Assembly: GCF_013385425.1 (NCBI RefSeq) | Contig: NZ_JACAQA010000043.1 | Coordinates: forward strand, 23,979 to 87,978 | DNA: 64,000 bases | Source: Pseudomonas gingeri | GTDB lineage: Bacteria > Pseudomonadota > Gammaproteobacteria > Pseudomonadales > Pseudomonadaceae | Direction of reading: 5' to 3' | Part shown: piece after piece, positions 41,782 to 49,738 of the stretch | How the letters are laid out: the number at the start of each line of letters is the position of its first letter | How positions within the stretch are numbered: the stretch's first letter is position 1 | Translations under genes and position numbers: made by a program | The notes under the pieces: model-generated | Databases searched by the model: none | The model's input: only the letters and a program-made list of their open reading frames with translations | Told to the model about the DNA's origin: nothing

Positions 41782-42780
41782 ATGACCGATCGTATATTGA
41801 TGGACCGTTTCTCCCGCCCGGTCGACTATCTCAGAATGTCGGTTACCGATCGGTGCGACTTTCGTTGTGTTTATTGCATGGCCGAAGACATGGAGTTCTT
41901 GCCGCGCCAACGCATTCTGACGCTGGAAGAGCTCTATCAAATGGCGCAGAGCTTTGTGGCCCTGGGCACTCGAAAGATCCGCCTGACCGGTGGCGAGCCG
42001 TTGATTCGCCCAGGCGTGGTCGACCTGTGCAAGCGCATTGCGGCGCTGCCGGGTCTACGCGAGTTATGCATGACCACCAATGGTTCGCAGCTCGGCACGT
42101 TGGCGGCACCGCTGTTCGAGGCGGGGCTCAAGCGCCTGAATATCAGCCTCGACAGCCTTGACCCCGATCGCTTCCGCGAACTGACGCGCACCGGTGATCT
42201 GGCCAAGGTCATCGCGGGCATCGACGCGGCCAATGCCGCCGGCTTTCAACACACCAAACTCAATTGCGTCGTCATGAAAGGCCGCAACGATCACGAGATC
42301 AACGATCTCGTGGCATTCGCGATTGAACGCGGGTTGGACATTTCCTTCATCGAAGAAATGCCGCTGGGTGTCATCAGCGAGCACAGCCGTGCCGAAGCGT
42401 TCTATTCCAGTATGCAAGTACGTGAACGGATTGCCGAACGCTACACCCTCATCGACTCCGCGGAATCGACCCAGGGCCCTTCGCGCTATTGGCGCCTGGC
42501 AGAAGCGCCGCACATTCGCCTGGGATTCATCTCACCCCACAGCCATAACTTCTGCGGGACCTGCAATCGCGTTCGACTGACCGTCGAGGGCCGCCTCCTG
42601 CTATGCCTGGGCAATGAGCATTCGGTCGACTTGAAGGACGTACTGCGCCGCCACCCAGGCGAACCGCAGCGGCTGGAGCAGGCGATTACCGAAGCGATGA
42701 AAATCAAGCCGTACCGACACAACTTCGAACTCAATGACGAGGTGCAAGTGGTGCGTTTCATGAACATGACCGGCGGATAG
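41782..42780 (+). CDS. moaA: GTP 3',8-cyclase MoaA
   Basis: A 332-residue radical SAM enzyme: CDFRCVYC (Cys at about 26, 30, 33) with the family TGGEPLIRPG, then a C-terminal 4Fe-4S/substrate domain with CGTCNRVRLTVEGRLLLCLG and the terminal Gly-Gly (NMTGG). It catalyses the first step of molybdenum cofactor synthesis with MoaC. ATG at 41782 has GGAGG upstream. It is first in moaA-bestrophin-moaC-moaD-moaE, preceded by a 22-bp repeat shared with the YdeP-like and moaB units. Confidence 0.95.
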   Translation: MTDRILMDRFSRPVDYLRMSVTDRCDFRCVYCMAEDMEFLPRQRILTLEELYQMAQSFVALGTRKIRLTGGEPLIRPGVVDLCKRIAALPGLRELCMTTNGSQLGTLAAPLFEAGLKRLNISLDSLDPDRFRELTRTGDLAKVIAGIDAANAAGFQHTKLNCVVMKGRNDHEINDLVAFAIERGLDISFIEEMPLGVISEHSRAEAFYSSMQVRERIAERYTLIDSAESTQGPSRYWRLAEAPHIRLGFISPHSHNFCGTCNRVRLTVEGRLLLCLGNEHSVDLKDVLRRHPGEPQRLEQAITEAMKIKPYRHNFELNDEVQVVRFMNMTGG

Positions 42781-42818
42781 CCTGCCCGGTTTCATTATTT
42801 TTCATAAGGTTGTTTTCC

Positions 42819-43718
42819 ATGATCGTCAGAGCCAAACCCAACCTGATCAATGTATTGATTTCACTCAAGGGTTCTGTGGCCAAGCGGATTGCGCTGCGAA
42901 GCCTTCTGGTGGCACTGCTGGCTTCGGCGATTGTGCTGGTCGAAACCCTCCACCCCGCGTACTTCTCGAAGGTCAACGCCACGCCCTTCACACTGCTGGG
43001 CTTGTCACTGTCGATCTTCATGAGTTTTCGCAACAACGCCTGTTACGACCGCTGGTACGAAGGGCGCAAGGCGCTCGGGGCGATGGTGATGGATATACGG
43101 GGGATGATTCGGGAAACTCAAGTCATCAAGGACACCCGCCAGCGCAGCGAGATCCTGCGCAACCTCTGTGGATTCGCCCATGCGCTCAACGCCAGGCTTC
43201 GCCAGGAAGACGAACTGAGCGTGGCCGAGCCCTGGCTGGACAGATTGCCCTCTTTCAACGCACTCAATATTCCGGAAAGTGTTCTGTGTCGAGTCAGCCA
43301 ACAATGCTCGACACTCGTCGAATCAGGGGGCATCAGCGAATGGCGCTATATGTTGATGGCCGGACATTTGAGCAGCCTGACCACGACACAGACGATTTGC
43401 GAGCGGATCAAAAGCACGCCGCTGCCCTTCCCCTACACACTCCTGCTGCACCGAACAAGTTACATGTTCTGCATCTTGTTGCCCTTCGCAATGGCCGAGC
43501 CACTGGGTTGGCTGACACCCGTTTTCACCGCGATCGTGAGTTACACGTTTTTCGGACTGGACGCGATTGGCGACGAACTGGAGGACCCCTTTGGCCACGA
43601 CGAAAACGACCTGCCGACCAATGCCATCGTGCGCAACATTGAACGTGAAGTACTGGGTGCCACCGGCGCCACGGAGCTCCCTCCCGTACTCCAACCCATC
43701 GATTTTGTACTGAACTGA
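42819..43718 (+). CDS. Bestrophin-family anion channel-like protein
   Basis: A 299-residue membrane protein with the bestrophin/YneE start FTLLGLSLSIFMSFRNNACY DRW signature (about residues 57-80), a second membrane region LLHRTSYMFCILLPFAMAEP and C-terminal GDELEDPFGHDENDLP. Bacterial bestrophins form pentameric channels for small anions or cations. Lies between moaA and moaC, 13 bases before moaC, an unexpected place. ATG at 42819 (AAGG upstream) is preferred over a TTG at 42810. A link with molybdate or another oxyanion is only a hypothesis. Confidence 0.9.
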   Translation: MIVRAKPNLINVLISLKGSVAKRIALRSLLVALLASAIVLVETLHPAYFSKVNATPFTLLGLSLSIFMSFRNNACYDRWYEGRKALGAMVMDIRGMIRETQVIKDTRQRSEILRNLCGFAHALNARLRQEDELSVAEPWLDRLPSFNALNIPESVLCRVSQQCSTLVESGGISEWRYMLMAGHLSSLTTTQTICERIKSTPLPFPYTLLLHRTSYMFCILLPFAMAEPLGWLTPVFTAIVSYTFFGLDAIGDELEDPFGHDENDLPTNAIVRNIEREVLGATGATELPPVLQPIDFVLN

Positions 43719-43731
43719 TCCGAGGACCACC

Positions 43732-44226
43732 ATGAACGCATTCGAACACACGTTGACGCACCTGGACGCCGAAGGCAGGGCCAGCATGGTCGACGTCACG
43801 GATAAAGACCCGAGCAACCGTGAGGCACAGGCACAAGCCTGGATACGCATGCTGCCGTCCACCTTGAAGCTGATCCAACAAAATGGCCATCCCAAGGGTG
43901 ATGTGTTTGCAGTCGCCCGAATCGCCGGGATCATGGCGGCGAAGAAAACCCATGAACTGATCCCGTTATGCCACCCATTGATGCTGAGTTCGATTCACGT
44001 CGAGCTGAGCGCCGAGGAGCCCGACAGCGTAAAAATCGTCAGCACCTGCCGGCTCAACGGCAGAACCGGCGTCGAACTGGAAGCCCTGACGGCGGCCAGT
44101 GTGGCGGCGCTGACGATCTATGACATGTGCAAAGCCGTCGACCGGGGAATGGTCATTGAACGTGTCCAGTTGCTCAGAAAACAGGGCGGAAAATCGGGTA
44201 CCTTTGTCGCCGGTGACGCCCAATGA
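43732..44226 (+). CDS. moaC: Cyclic pyranopterin monophosphate synthase MoaC
   Basis: A 164-residue MoaC: DAEGRASMVDVTDKDPSNRE start, AKKTHELIPLCHPLMLSSIH with the conserved His-Pro, and GVELEALTAASVAALTIYDM followed by CKAVDRGM. It converts the MoaA product to cyclic pyranopterin monophosphate. GAGGA precedes the ATG, and its TGA overlaps the moaD ATG (ATGA), so moaC-moaD are coupled. Confidence 0.96.
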   Translation: MNAFEHTLTHLDAEGRASMVDVTDKDPSNREAQAQAWIRMLPSTLKLIQQNGHPKGDVFAVARIAGIMAAKKTHELIPLCHPLMLSSIHVELSAEEPDSVKIVSTCRLNGRTGVELEALTAASVAALTIYDMCKAVDRGMVIERVQLLRKQGGKSGTFVAGDAQ

Positions 44227-44474
44227 TCCTGATCAACTACTTTGCCCGCTATCGGGAACAACTCGGCATCGAAGGCGAAAAAATCGCGCTGGACGGGTCC
44301 TTGAAAACCATTGACGACGTCAGGAAGCGACTGGGCGCCAGAGGCGCGATTTGGCGGGAAGTGCTCGGCGAAACCAGCCTCATGTGCGCGCTGAACCAGG
44401 AATTGTGTACGCCCGCGGCGCCGATAGAAGACTTCGATGAGATCGCTTTCTTCCCCCAAGTGACCGGGGGTTGA
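44223..44474 (+). CDS. moaD: Molybdopterin synthase sulfur carrier MoaD
   Basis: An 83-residue ubiquitin-like sulfur carrier ending IAFFPQVTGG, the Gly-Gly that is thiocarboxylated. The NYFARYREQLGI opening is typical. It is coupled to moaC and immediately followed by moaE, and forms the heterotetramer with MoaE that makes molybdopterin dithiolene. Confidence 0.95.
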   Translation: MILINYFARYREQLGIEGEKIALDGSLKTIDDVRKRLGARGAIWREVLGETSLMCALNQELCTPAAPIEDFDEIAFFPQVTGG

Positions 44475-44477
44475 GTG

Positions 44478-44930
44478 ATGGCTGTTCAGGTTCAGACCGA
44501 ATTGTTTGATCTGGGTGAACTGACCCACGGCTTGCACGCCGAAGACCCTGGCATCGGTGCCGTGGCCACCTTCGTGGGCTATGTGCGTGATCGTAATCAA
44601 GGGGATAAGGTCAGCCACTTGTACCTTGAGCATTATCCGGGAATGACCGAGCGCTCATTGCAACTGATCGTCGATCAGGCCCATGAACGCTGGCCGCTGC
44701 AACGGGTGACCCTCGTCCACCGCGTGGGGCTGTTGAAGGTCGGCGAGCCCATTGTCTTTGTCGGCGTTGCCAGCGAACATCGCCACGCGGCCTTCGATGC
44801 CTGCGCGTTTCTAATGGACTACCTGAAAACCCGCGCGCCTTTCTGGAAGCGTGAACACACCCCGTCCGGTGAGCGCTGGGTAGAGGGAAGAGAGAGCGAT
44901 CGGCTGGCGGCGAATCGCTGGGATGCATGA
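44478..44930 (+). CDS. moaE: Molybdopterin synthase catalytic subunit MoaE
   Basis: A 150-residue MoaE with GAVATFVGYVRDRNQGDKVS, LYLEHYPGMTERSLQLI, HRVGLLKVGEPIVFVGVASE, HRHAAFDACAFLMDYLKTRA and the catalytic APFWKRE motif. A GTG one codon earlier is an alternative start. It is last in the moa operon and is followed by a palindromic terminator facing moeA. Confidence 0.96.
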   Translation: MAVQVQTELFDLGELTHGLHAEDPGIGAVATFVGYVRDRNQGDKVSHLYLEHYPGMTERSLQLIVDQAHERWPLQRVTLVHRVGLLKVGEPIVFVGVASEHRHAAFDACAFLMDYLKTRAPFWKREHTPSGERWVEGRESDRLAANRWDA

Positions 44931-44932
44931 AA

Positions 44933-44955
44933 TCCCCCCAACCCGGTTGGGGGGA
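44933..44955. terminator. Bidirectional terminator between moaE and moeA
   Basis: CCCCCCAA (44934-44941) and TTGGGGGG (44947-44954) form a perfect stem around CCCGG between convergent genes. It can serve both directions, although T tracts are short. Confidence 0.7.
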
Positions 44956-44965
44956 ATGCAGCGCA

Positions 44966-46171
44966 TCAGAACAAGCCGCAGAAGGGAATAAACCGTGCCG
45001 TATCACCGACCTGCAACGTACAACCCTCGTGGATTTCGACCAGCCCGTCGGCCCAGGAGGCGCCCAGCAACACACCTGAACTCTGGTTCGGATACAGCAC
45101 CGCCCGCCCCTCCTCCAGTTTGGCCCGCAGGTATTCCCGACGGTTTCCTGCTTTCGGCCAGTCAAAACCGACGTTAACCGGGAAGCTCAAGGGCGTGACG
45201 TCTTCGACACCCTGGATGCGTAACAGGTAAGCCCGGGCCAGTAGCCCGAACGTCACCAGCGCCGACGTCGGATTGCCTGGCAGACCGATGACCGGCACGG
45301 TGCCAAAGTACCCCACGGTCAGGGGTTTACCCGGCTTGATCGAGAGTTTCCAGAATAACGGCTTGCCGCACTGGCGCAGCACCTCGCCGAGGCAATCGGC
45401 ATCACCGGCAGACACACCACCGGTGGTCAGGATCAAGTCCGCGGCCTGTTGCAGTTGCTCGAGCTTGAGCCGCGTGTGCCGCGGCTGGTCGGGAAGAATG
45501 CCGCCATCGATGACCTCACAGCCCAAGGCGCTCAACCAGTGGCTGAGCAATGTGCGATTGCTGTTATAGATACAGCCGGGTTCCAGCGGCGTTCCCGGCT
45601 CGGCCAGTTCGTCGCCCGTGGACAGCAGCGCGACCCGTGGACGCCGTACCACCGGCACATGGGTGCAACCCTGCGCCGCCGCGATGGCCAGCTCGAACGG
45701 CCCGAGTCGTTTGCCGGCCTGCAGCAACACCTGCCCGGCACGGTTCTCCTGGCCTTGCGGACGAATATTCTGGCCAACGCTCAGCGGCTGTTTGAAACGG
45801 ACGCGACCGTCCTCCATCAGCTCGACGTTCTCCTGCATCTCGACGCAGTTGGCCCCCTCGGGTACCGGCGCTCCGGTGAAGATTCGAGCGCAGGTACCCG
45901 CGAGCAATGCCTGCGGCGCCTGGCCGGCAAAAATACGCTGCGACACGGCTAGCGGCTGGCCGTTCCAGTCGTCGATATTCAAGGCGTAACCGTCCATGGC
46001 ACTGTTCGGCCAGGGAGGCAGGTCCAGTGTCGCCACCAGATCATTGGCCAGCACCCGTTGCCGGGCTTCACTCAATGCGACCGGCTCGCTTTCTTGCAGA
46101 CGTTGCTCCTGGGCCATGGCCAGCAGCGAGGCAATGGCCTCCTCCACCGGTATCAGAGGTGACTGGCTCAT
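44966..46171 (-). CDS. moeA: Molybdopterin molybdenumtransferase MoeA
   Basis: A 401-residue MoeA: PPWPNSAMDGYALNIDDW, the IFTGAPVPEGANCVEMQENV segment, LSTGDELAEPGTPLEPGCIY, LTTGGVSAGDADCLGE and VIGLPGNPTSALVTFGLLAR. It inserts molybdenum into adenylated molybdopterin. The ATG at 46171 overlaps moaB by four bases, and the MSQSPLIPVEEA start matches family. The upstream open frame to 46306 belongs to moaB sequence. Confidence 0.95.
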   Translation of the reverse strand: MSQSPLIPVEEAIASLLAMAQEQRLQESEPVALSEARQRVLANDLVATLDLPPWPNSAMDGYALNIDDWNGQPLAVSQRIFAGQAPQALLAGTCARIFTGAPVPEGANCVEMQENVELMEDGRVRFKQPLSVGQNIRPQGQENRAGQVLLQAGKRLGPFELAIAAAQGCTHVPVVRRPRVALLSTGDELAEPGTPLEPGCIYNSNRTLLSHWLSALGCEVIDGGILPDQPRHTRLKLEQLQQAADLILTTGGVSAGDADCLGEVLRQCGKPLFWKLSIKPGKPLTVGYFGTVPVIGLPGNPTSALVTFGLLARAYLLRIQGVEDVTPLSFPVNVGFDWPKAGNRREYLRAKLEEGRAVLYPNQSSGVLLGASWADGLVEIHEGCTLQVGDTARFIPFCGLF

Positions 46172-46707
46172 CCCCGCGTCCCACAGAGGGGCACCGACTT
46201 GAGGTGTGGCACGAAATTGCACGGCCTGTGGCGCGCATCCAGTTGCTCGGCGAGGATACCTTCCCAGGCGGTCCGGCAGGCACCGGTCGAGCCCGGCAGG
46301 CAACACACCAGCGTACCGTTCGCCAGCCCGGCCAAGGCGCGACTCTGTACCGTGGACGTGCCGATATCGAGAATGGAAATCGCCCGGAACAACTCACCAA
46401 AACCATCGATTTGCTTATCCAGCAAACAGCTCACGGCCTCGGGCGTGCTGTCGCGGCCCGTGAAGCCGGTGCCCCCGGTAATCAACACCACCTGAATCTG
46501 CTCATCGGCAATCCAGGTAGCGACCTGGGCGCGGATCTTATACAGATCATCTTTGAGCAGGTTACGCTCACTCAGGCTGTGCCCTGCTTCCAGCAATCGA
46601 CTGACCAGCAATTGCCCGGAGGTATCATTGGCATATTCCCGGGTATCGCTGACGGTCAATACGGCAATATTCAAGGGTACAAACAATGCATCCGATTTCA
46701 CGTTCAT
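46168..46707 (-). CDS. moaB: Molybdopterin adenylyltransferase-type MoaB
   Basis: A 179-residue MoaB/Mog-fold protein: NIAVLTVSDTREYANDTSGQ, LITGGTGFTGRDSTPEAVSC and CLPGSTGACRTAWEGI. It activates molybdopterin for metal insertion together with MoeA. It is translationally coupled to moeA (ATGA). A copy of the 22-bp repeat lies 63 bases upstream. Confidence 0.93.
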   Translation of the reverse strand: MNVKSDALFVPLNIAVLTVSDTREYANDTSGQLLVSRLLEAGHSLSERNLLKDDLYKIRAQVATWIADEQIQVVLITGGTGFTGRDSTPEAVSCLLDKQIDGFGELFRAISILDIGTSTVQSRALAGLANGTLVCCLPGSTGACRTAWEGILAEQLDARHRPCNFVPHLKSVPLCGTRG

Positions 46708-46769
46708 GTCATTCTCCGGCAGGCCATCATCAAAACAATTGCCAGAGGCTAAGGCGCTAAAACAATGAC

Positions 46770-46791
46770 TGTCTAATCGTTACGGCTGACC
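46770..46791 (+). promoter_or_regulatory. Repeat element A3 in front of moaB-moeA
   Basis: TGTCTAATC-GTTACGGC-TGACC, with the same ends and 8-base spacing as A1 and A2. Its TGTCTAATC end faces moaB, 63 bases away, as A2 faces moaA. Confidence 0.55.
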
Positions 46792-46841
46792 GGGTTATCG
46801 AGTGCCTCTATCAATGATTTTTCCCGGGGCATTTCGCCGCT

Positions 46842-46854
46842 GATTGAGTCAATC
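46842..46854. promoter_or_regulatory. Perfect palindrome B2 between moaB and LysR
   Basis: GATTGAGTCAATC is a perfect 13-base palindrome followed by GATCAGCC; the related GATTGGGTCGATC at 41666 is followed by AGCC. It is about 205 bases before the LysR start. The remaining part of the 351-base gap (46708-47058) shows no gene. Confidence 0.4.
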
Positions 46855-47058
46855 GATCAGCCATTCAATGCTTGTGATTGGACACACGGACAGGACAGTG
46901 AGATTGTCTGCGCACCCCACAGGCTGGCCATCGGCGTCCATCGGATAACACCCACGGCATTGCTTCAAAGGGCCGGACCAGGATTACCGAAACCATCCCT
47001 GCGTTCTGCACAGCGGCCTCAATACTGACCTCTTATTTACTCCTCAGCAGGTGCCATC

Positions 47059-47955
47059 GTGGACATCAAGCAACTCAAATTCCTGATCGCGCTGGAGCAG
47101 ACTCGACACTTCGGGCAGGCTGCCGCGCGCTGCCACATTACCCAGCCGACGCTGTCCATGCGTTTGCGCAATCTTGAGGATGAACTGGGCCTGGAACTGG
47201 TCACCCGGGGCCAGCGCTTCGAAGGGTTCACCCAGGCCGGTGAACGCGTGCTGGCCTGGGCCAAAACCTTGCTCGCCGCCCATGACGGGTTGTTCGCCGA
47301 AGCCGCCGCCTGTCGCGGTCAGTTGGTCGGCAACCTGCGCCTGGGCCTGGTGCCGCTCAGCGGCTTCAGCCCGATCAGCTACATCCAGGGTCTGTCCCAG
47401 ACCTTCCCGGAGCTCAAGTTCAGTTTGTCCTCCATGAGTTCGGACCAGATCATCGAAGCGCTGGGCACCAATCAACTGGACCTGGGCGTGTGTTATCTCG
47501 ACCACGTAAACCCCAATTACCTGGAGTTTTTCGAACTGGGCGAGACCCGCGTCGGCCTGCTTTACGACACGCGCCATTTCCATTTCGAAGGCACGGAAAT
47601 GAGTTGGGAAGACGCCGCCGAGCTGCCCCTGGGGATGATCAGCAATGGCATGCACTATCGAAAATCCATTGACCTGAGTTTCCGCAGCCGCGGCCTCGAC
47701 CCACAGCCAATACTCGAAAGCGATTCGACGTATCAGTTGTTCCAGGCGATCCACGAAGGTTTTTGCTGTTCAATCATGCCGCTGGACAGTGGCCTGGATA
47801 ATCCGATCGAGAACCTGGCCTTTATCAACCTGCCGGATGCCAGCGTCCTTGCGCCCCTGGGCCTGGTGATGCGTAAAACCGAACCACGCTCGGCCATCGC
47901 CGAAAAGTGTTTTGCTGAAGCCAAAAAATTGTATGCCACCAAGAGCCCGATCTAG
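47059..47955 (+). CDS. LysR-family regulator next to moaB-moeA
   Basis: A 298-residue LysR regulator with GTG start and AGG upstream: MDIKQLKFLIALEQTRHFGQ then ITQPTLSMRLRNLEDELGLE as the recognition helix. It is divergent from moaB-moeA and lies next to two recurrent elements, so it is the leading candidate regulator of the YdeP/moa/moe set, by position only. Confidence 0.9.
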   Translation: MDIKQLKFLIALEQTRHFGQAAARCHITQPTLSMRLRNLEDELGLELVTRGQRFEGFTQAGERVLAWAKTLLAAHDGLFAEAAACRGQLVGNLRLGLVPLSGFSPISYIQGLSQTFPELKFSLSSMSSDQIIEALGTNQLDLGVCYLDHVNPNYLEFFELGETRVGLLYDTRHFHFEGTEMSWEDAAELPLGMISNGMHYRKSIDLSFRSRGLDPQPILESDSTYQLFQAIHEGFCCSIMPLDSGLDNPIENLAFINLPDASVLAPLGLVMRKTEPRSAIAEKCFAEAKKLYATKSPI

Positions 47956-47973
47956 CGGGTCGGTGGTTTGTTT

Positions 47974-48036
47974 ATGAATGGCGATCTGACGCGTTTCGAT
48001 CTCAACCTCCTGGTTGTACTCGAGACGGTCAGGCTC
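47974..48036 (+). pseudogene. Fragment of a second LysR gene
   Basis: Immediately after the LysR stop, an ATG opens MNGDLTRFDLNLLVVLETV, the typical first helix of LysR proteins of the DLNLL type; after about 20 codons the sequence loses all resemblance. The piece looks like a deletion scar of a tandem regulator. The frame continues without family features to about 48327. Confidence 0.4.
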
Positions 48037-48145
48037 GTCGCCAGTCCACATGGCCCGTTCGATCCAAGTCGTATGCAAGCGACACTCTCAGTGGCGTCGC
48101 GGGTAAAGCCGGAAACGCGACTAAGACCCCGTCCAAGTACCGGGC

Positions 48146-48886
48146 TCACTTTGTTACGCGATCAAGCAACCAACGCTGCTTCAGCTGTTGCAGGCGCCCA
48201 TCACGGTTCATCTCGTCGAACGCGTTCTGCCAGCGCGCAACCAGGTGGGCGTCCGTCTGTGGGGAAAAGGCGATATAGGCGCCCTGCGTCATCAGTGGCC
48301 ATTGGTAGTGCAGTTCGTCAGGTTTGAGCCCGGCCTCATGAGCCAGCGTGGCGATGGTGAGCGTATCCGCGACGATCAGATCTGTTCGCCCCAGGCGTAG
48401 CAATCGCATCATCTGCTCGGGGGTTTCCACGCCGTACAAATTACTCATCCCCTGTTTTTTCAGGTAATCGTAAGCCAGCCATTTACGCGGCAGTGCGATT
48501 CGGCCGACGGCACCGGCGTCTTGCAGGCTATGCAACGGCGGTGCTTTTCCAGATCCCGCATAGAGTGCCGTTTCGACGTCCAGCAATGGGCCTACCCATT
48601 GGTAGTGCGACTCGCGTTCGGCAGTACGCAGTACGGTAAAAACTGCCATGTCCGAGCCCGTGCCAGCGACTTGCAAGGCCCTAAGCAAGGGCGCCTGTTC
48701 AATATGCACATGATCGCCGGTTATCTCTGCGAGAGCGTGCACCACGTCAACGCCAAACCCCACCAACTCATCGCCGCGCTGAAAATGCAAGGGTGGATGG
48801 TTATCGGTCAGCATGCGCAGATCCGCTGCGGTAGCCGAGGAGAAAGCAAGGAAAGACAGCAGGCAGCAGCCGAGCACCCGTCTCAT
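48146..48886 (-). CDS. Periplasmic substrate-binding protein (SBP_bac_3)
   Basis: A 246-residue binding protein with signal peptide (RVLGCCLLSFLAFSSATA) and the ligand lobe LRMLTDNHPPLHFQRGDELV, LVGFGVDVVHALAEITGD. There are no transporter genes nearby, so it is orphan, like the one at 20772. Such short polar-amino-acid-binding relatives often act in signalling or in scavenging. Ligand unknown. Confidence 0.82.
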   Translation of the reverse strand: MRRVLGCCLLSFLAFSSATAADLRMLTDNHPPLHFQRGDELVGFGVDVVHALAEITGDHVHIEQAPLLRALQVAGTGSDMAVFTVLRTAERESHYQWVGPLLDVETALYAGSGKAPPLHSLQDAGAVGRIALPRKWLAYDYLKKQGMSNLYGVETPEQMMRLLRLGRTDLIVADTLTIATLAHEAGLKPDELHYQWPLMTQGAYIAFSPQTDAHLVARWQNAFDEMNRDGRLQQLKQRWLLDRVTK

Positions 48887-49092
48887 GAATCGACCTCAAC
48901 GTAAGGGGCATCCAGTGTATGACAGCCCTGCTCCAGATGTCTCGGTGGGCACTTGGGCGGCTTAAGCATCTGCAAACGACAAACTCGGCAGGGGCGTGTT
49001 CGGTTTTATTGAGCCGTATCAGTTCCCCTCTGGCCGTGATGTTCTAGGCTGCTCCCGAGCCCTTGCCGTTTGCGGGGCGTTCAGGAGTTTTT

Positions 49093-49728
49093 ATGCCAAC
49101 ATCCCCGGTTCAGGTCACCATCAATGGAGAACTGATCGAAACCAGCGCCCTGCGTTCGATCCTGGAAGCCGTTATCGACTCGGGACAACCGCTTATCGAC
49201 GCGGTCGGCTGCATGGGCCAAGGCGTCTGTGGCTCGTGCCGGGTGCTGATCCGGCGCGCCGGCGAACGGGAGGTCAGCACCGCCCTGGCCTGCGAAACAC
49301 GGGTCGAGCAGGGTTTGCAGATCAGCTTCCTCGACCATCTGCCCATGAACCGGCACCACACCTACAACCTCCATGACTGGGATGACACCTGGAACATCTC
49401 GGAGCGCATTGCCGCCACCTTTCCCGAAGCCAGCCATTGCCGGCACTGCGGCGGTTGCGACCGCGCCTGCCCCAAGGGCCTGGAGGTGCAGAAAGGCGTC
49501 AACCTGGCCGCCGTCGGGGATCTGTCGGCGAGCCAGGTATTCGACGAATGCATCATGTGCAACCTGTGCACCATTGCCTGCCCCGAGCATATTTCGCCGA
49601 ACCATCTGGGCCTCTACATACGCCGGATGTCAGCGTCCATCGGCTTTCGACCGGCGGACCTGATGCAGCGCCTGAGCCAGATCAACCGCGGCGTGATGAA
49701 CGTCGACCCCAACGTAACGCTGGAATAA
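49093..49728 (+). CDS. Iron-sulfur subunit, fumarate reductase/succinate dehydrogenase type
   Basis: A 211-residue electron-transfer subunit: plant-type 2Fe-2S site CMGQGVCGSCRVL plus ALAC, then two 4Fe-4S/3Fe-4S-like clusters CRHCGGCDRACP and CIMCNLCTIACP. It is shorter than SdhB/FrdB, and there is no membrane anchor gene. The ATG at 49093 has AGGAG upstream. It is 10 bases before the flavoprotein gene and is the first gene of a four-gene operon with a NuoF-like protein and an anion transporter. Confidence 0.88.
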   Translation: MPTSPVQVTINGELIETSALRSILEAVIDSGQPLIDAVGCMGQGVCGSCRVLIRRAGEREVSTALACETRVEQGLQISFLDHLPMNRHHTYNLHDWDDTWNISERIAATFPEASHCRHCGGCDRACPKGLEVQKGVNLAAVGDLSASQVFDECIMCNLCTIACPEHISPNHLGLYIRRMSASIGFRPADLMQRLSQINRGVMNVDPNVTLE

Positions 49729-49738
49729 GGAACACGAC

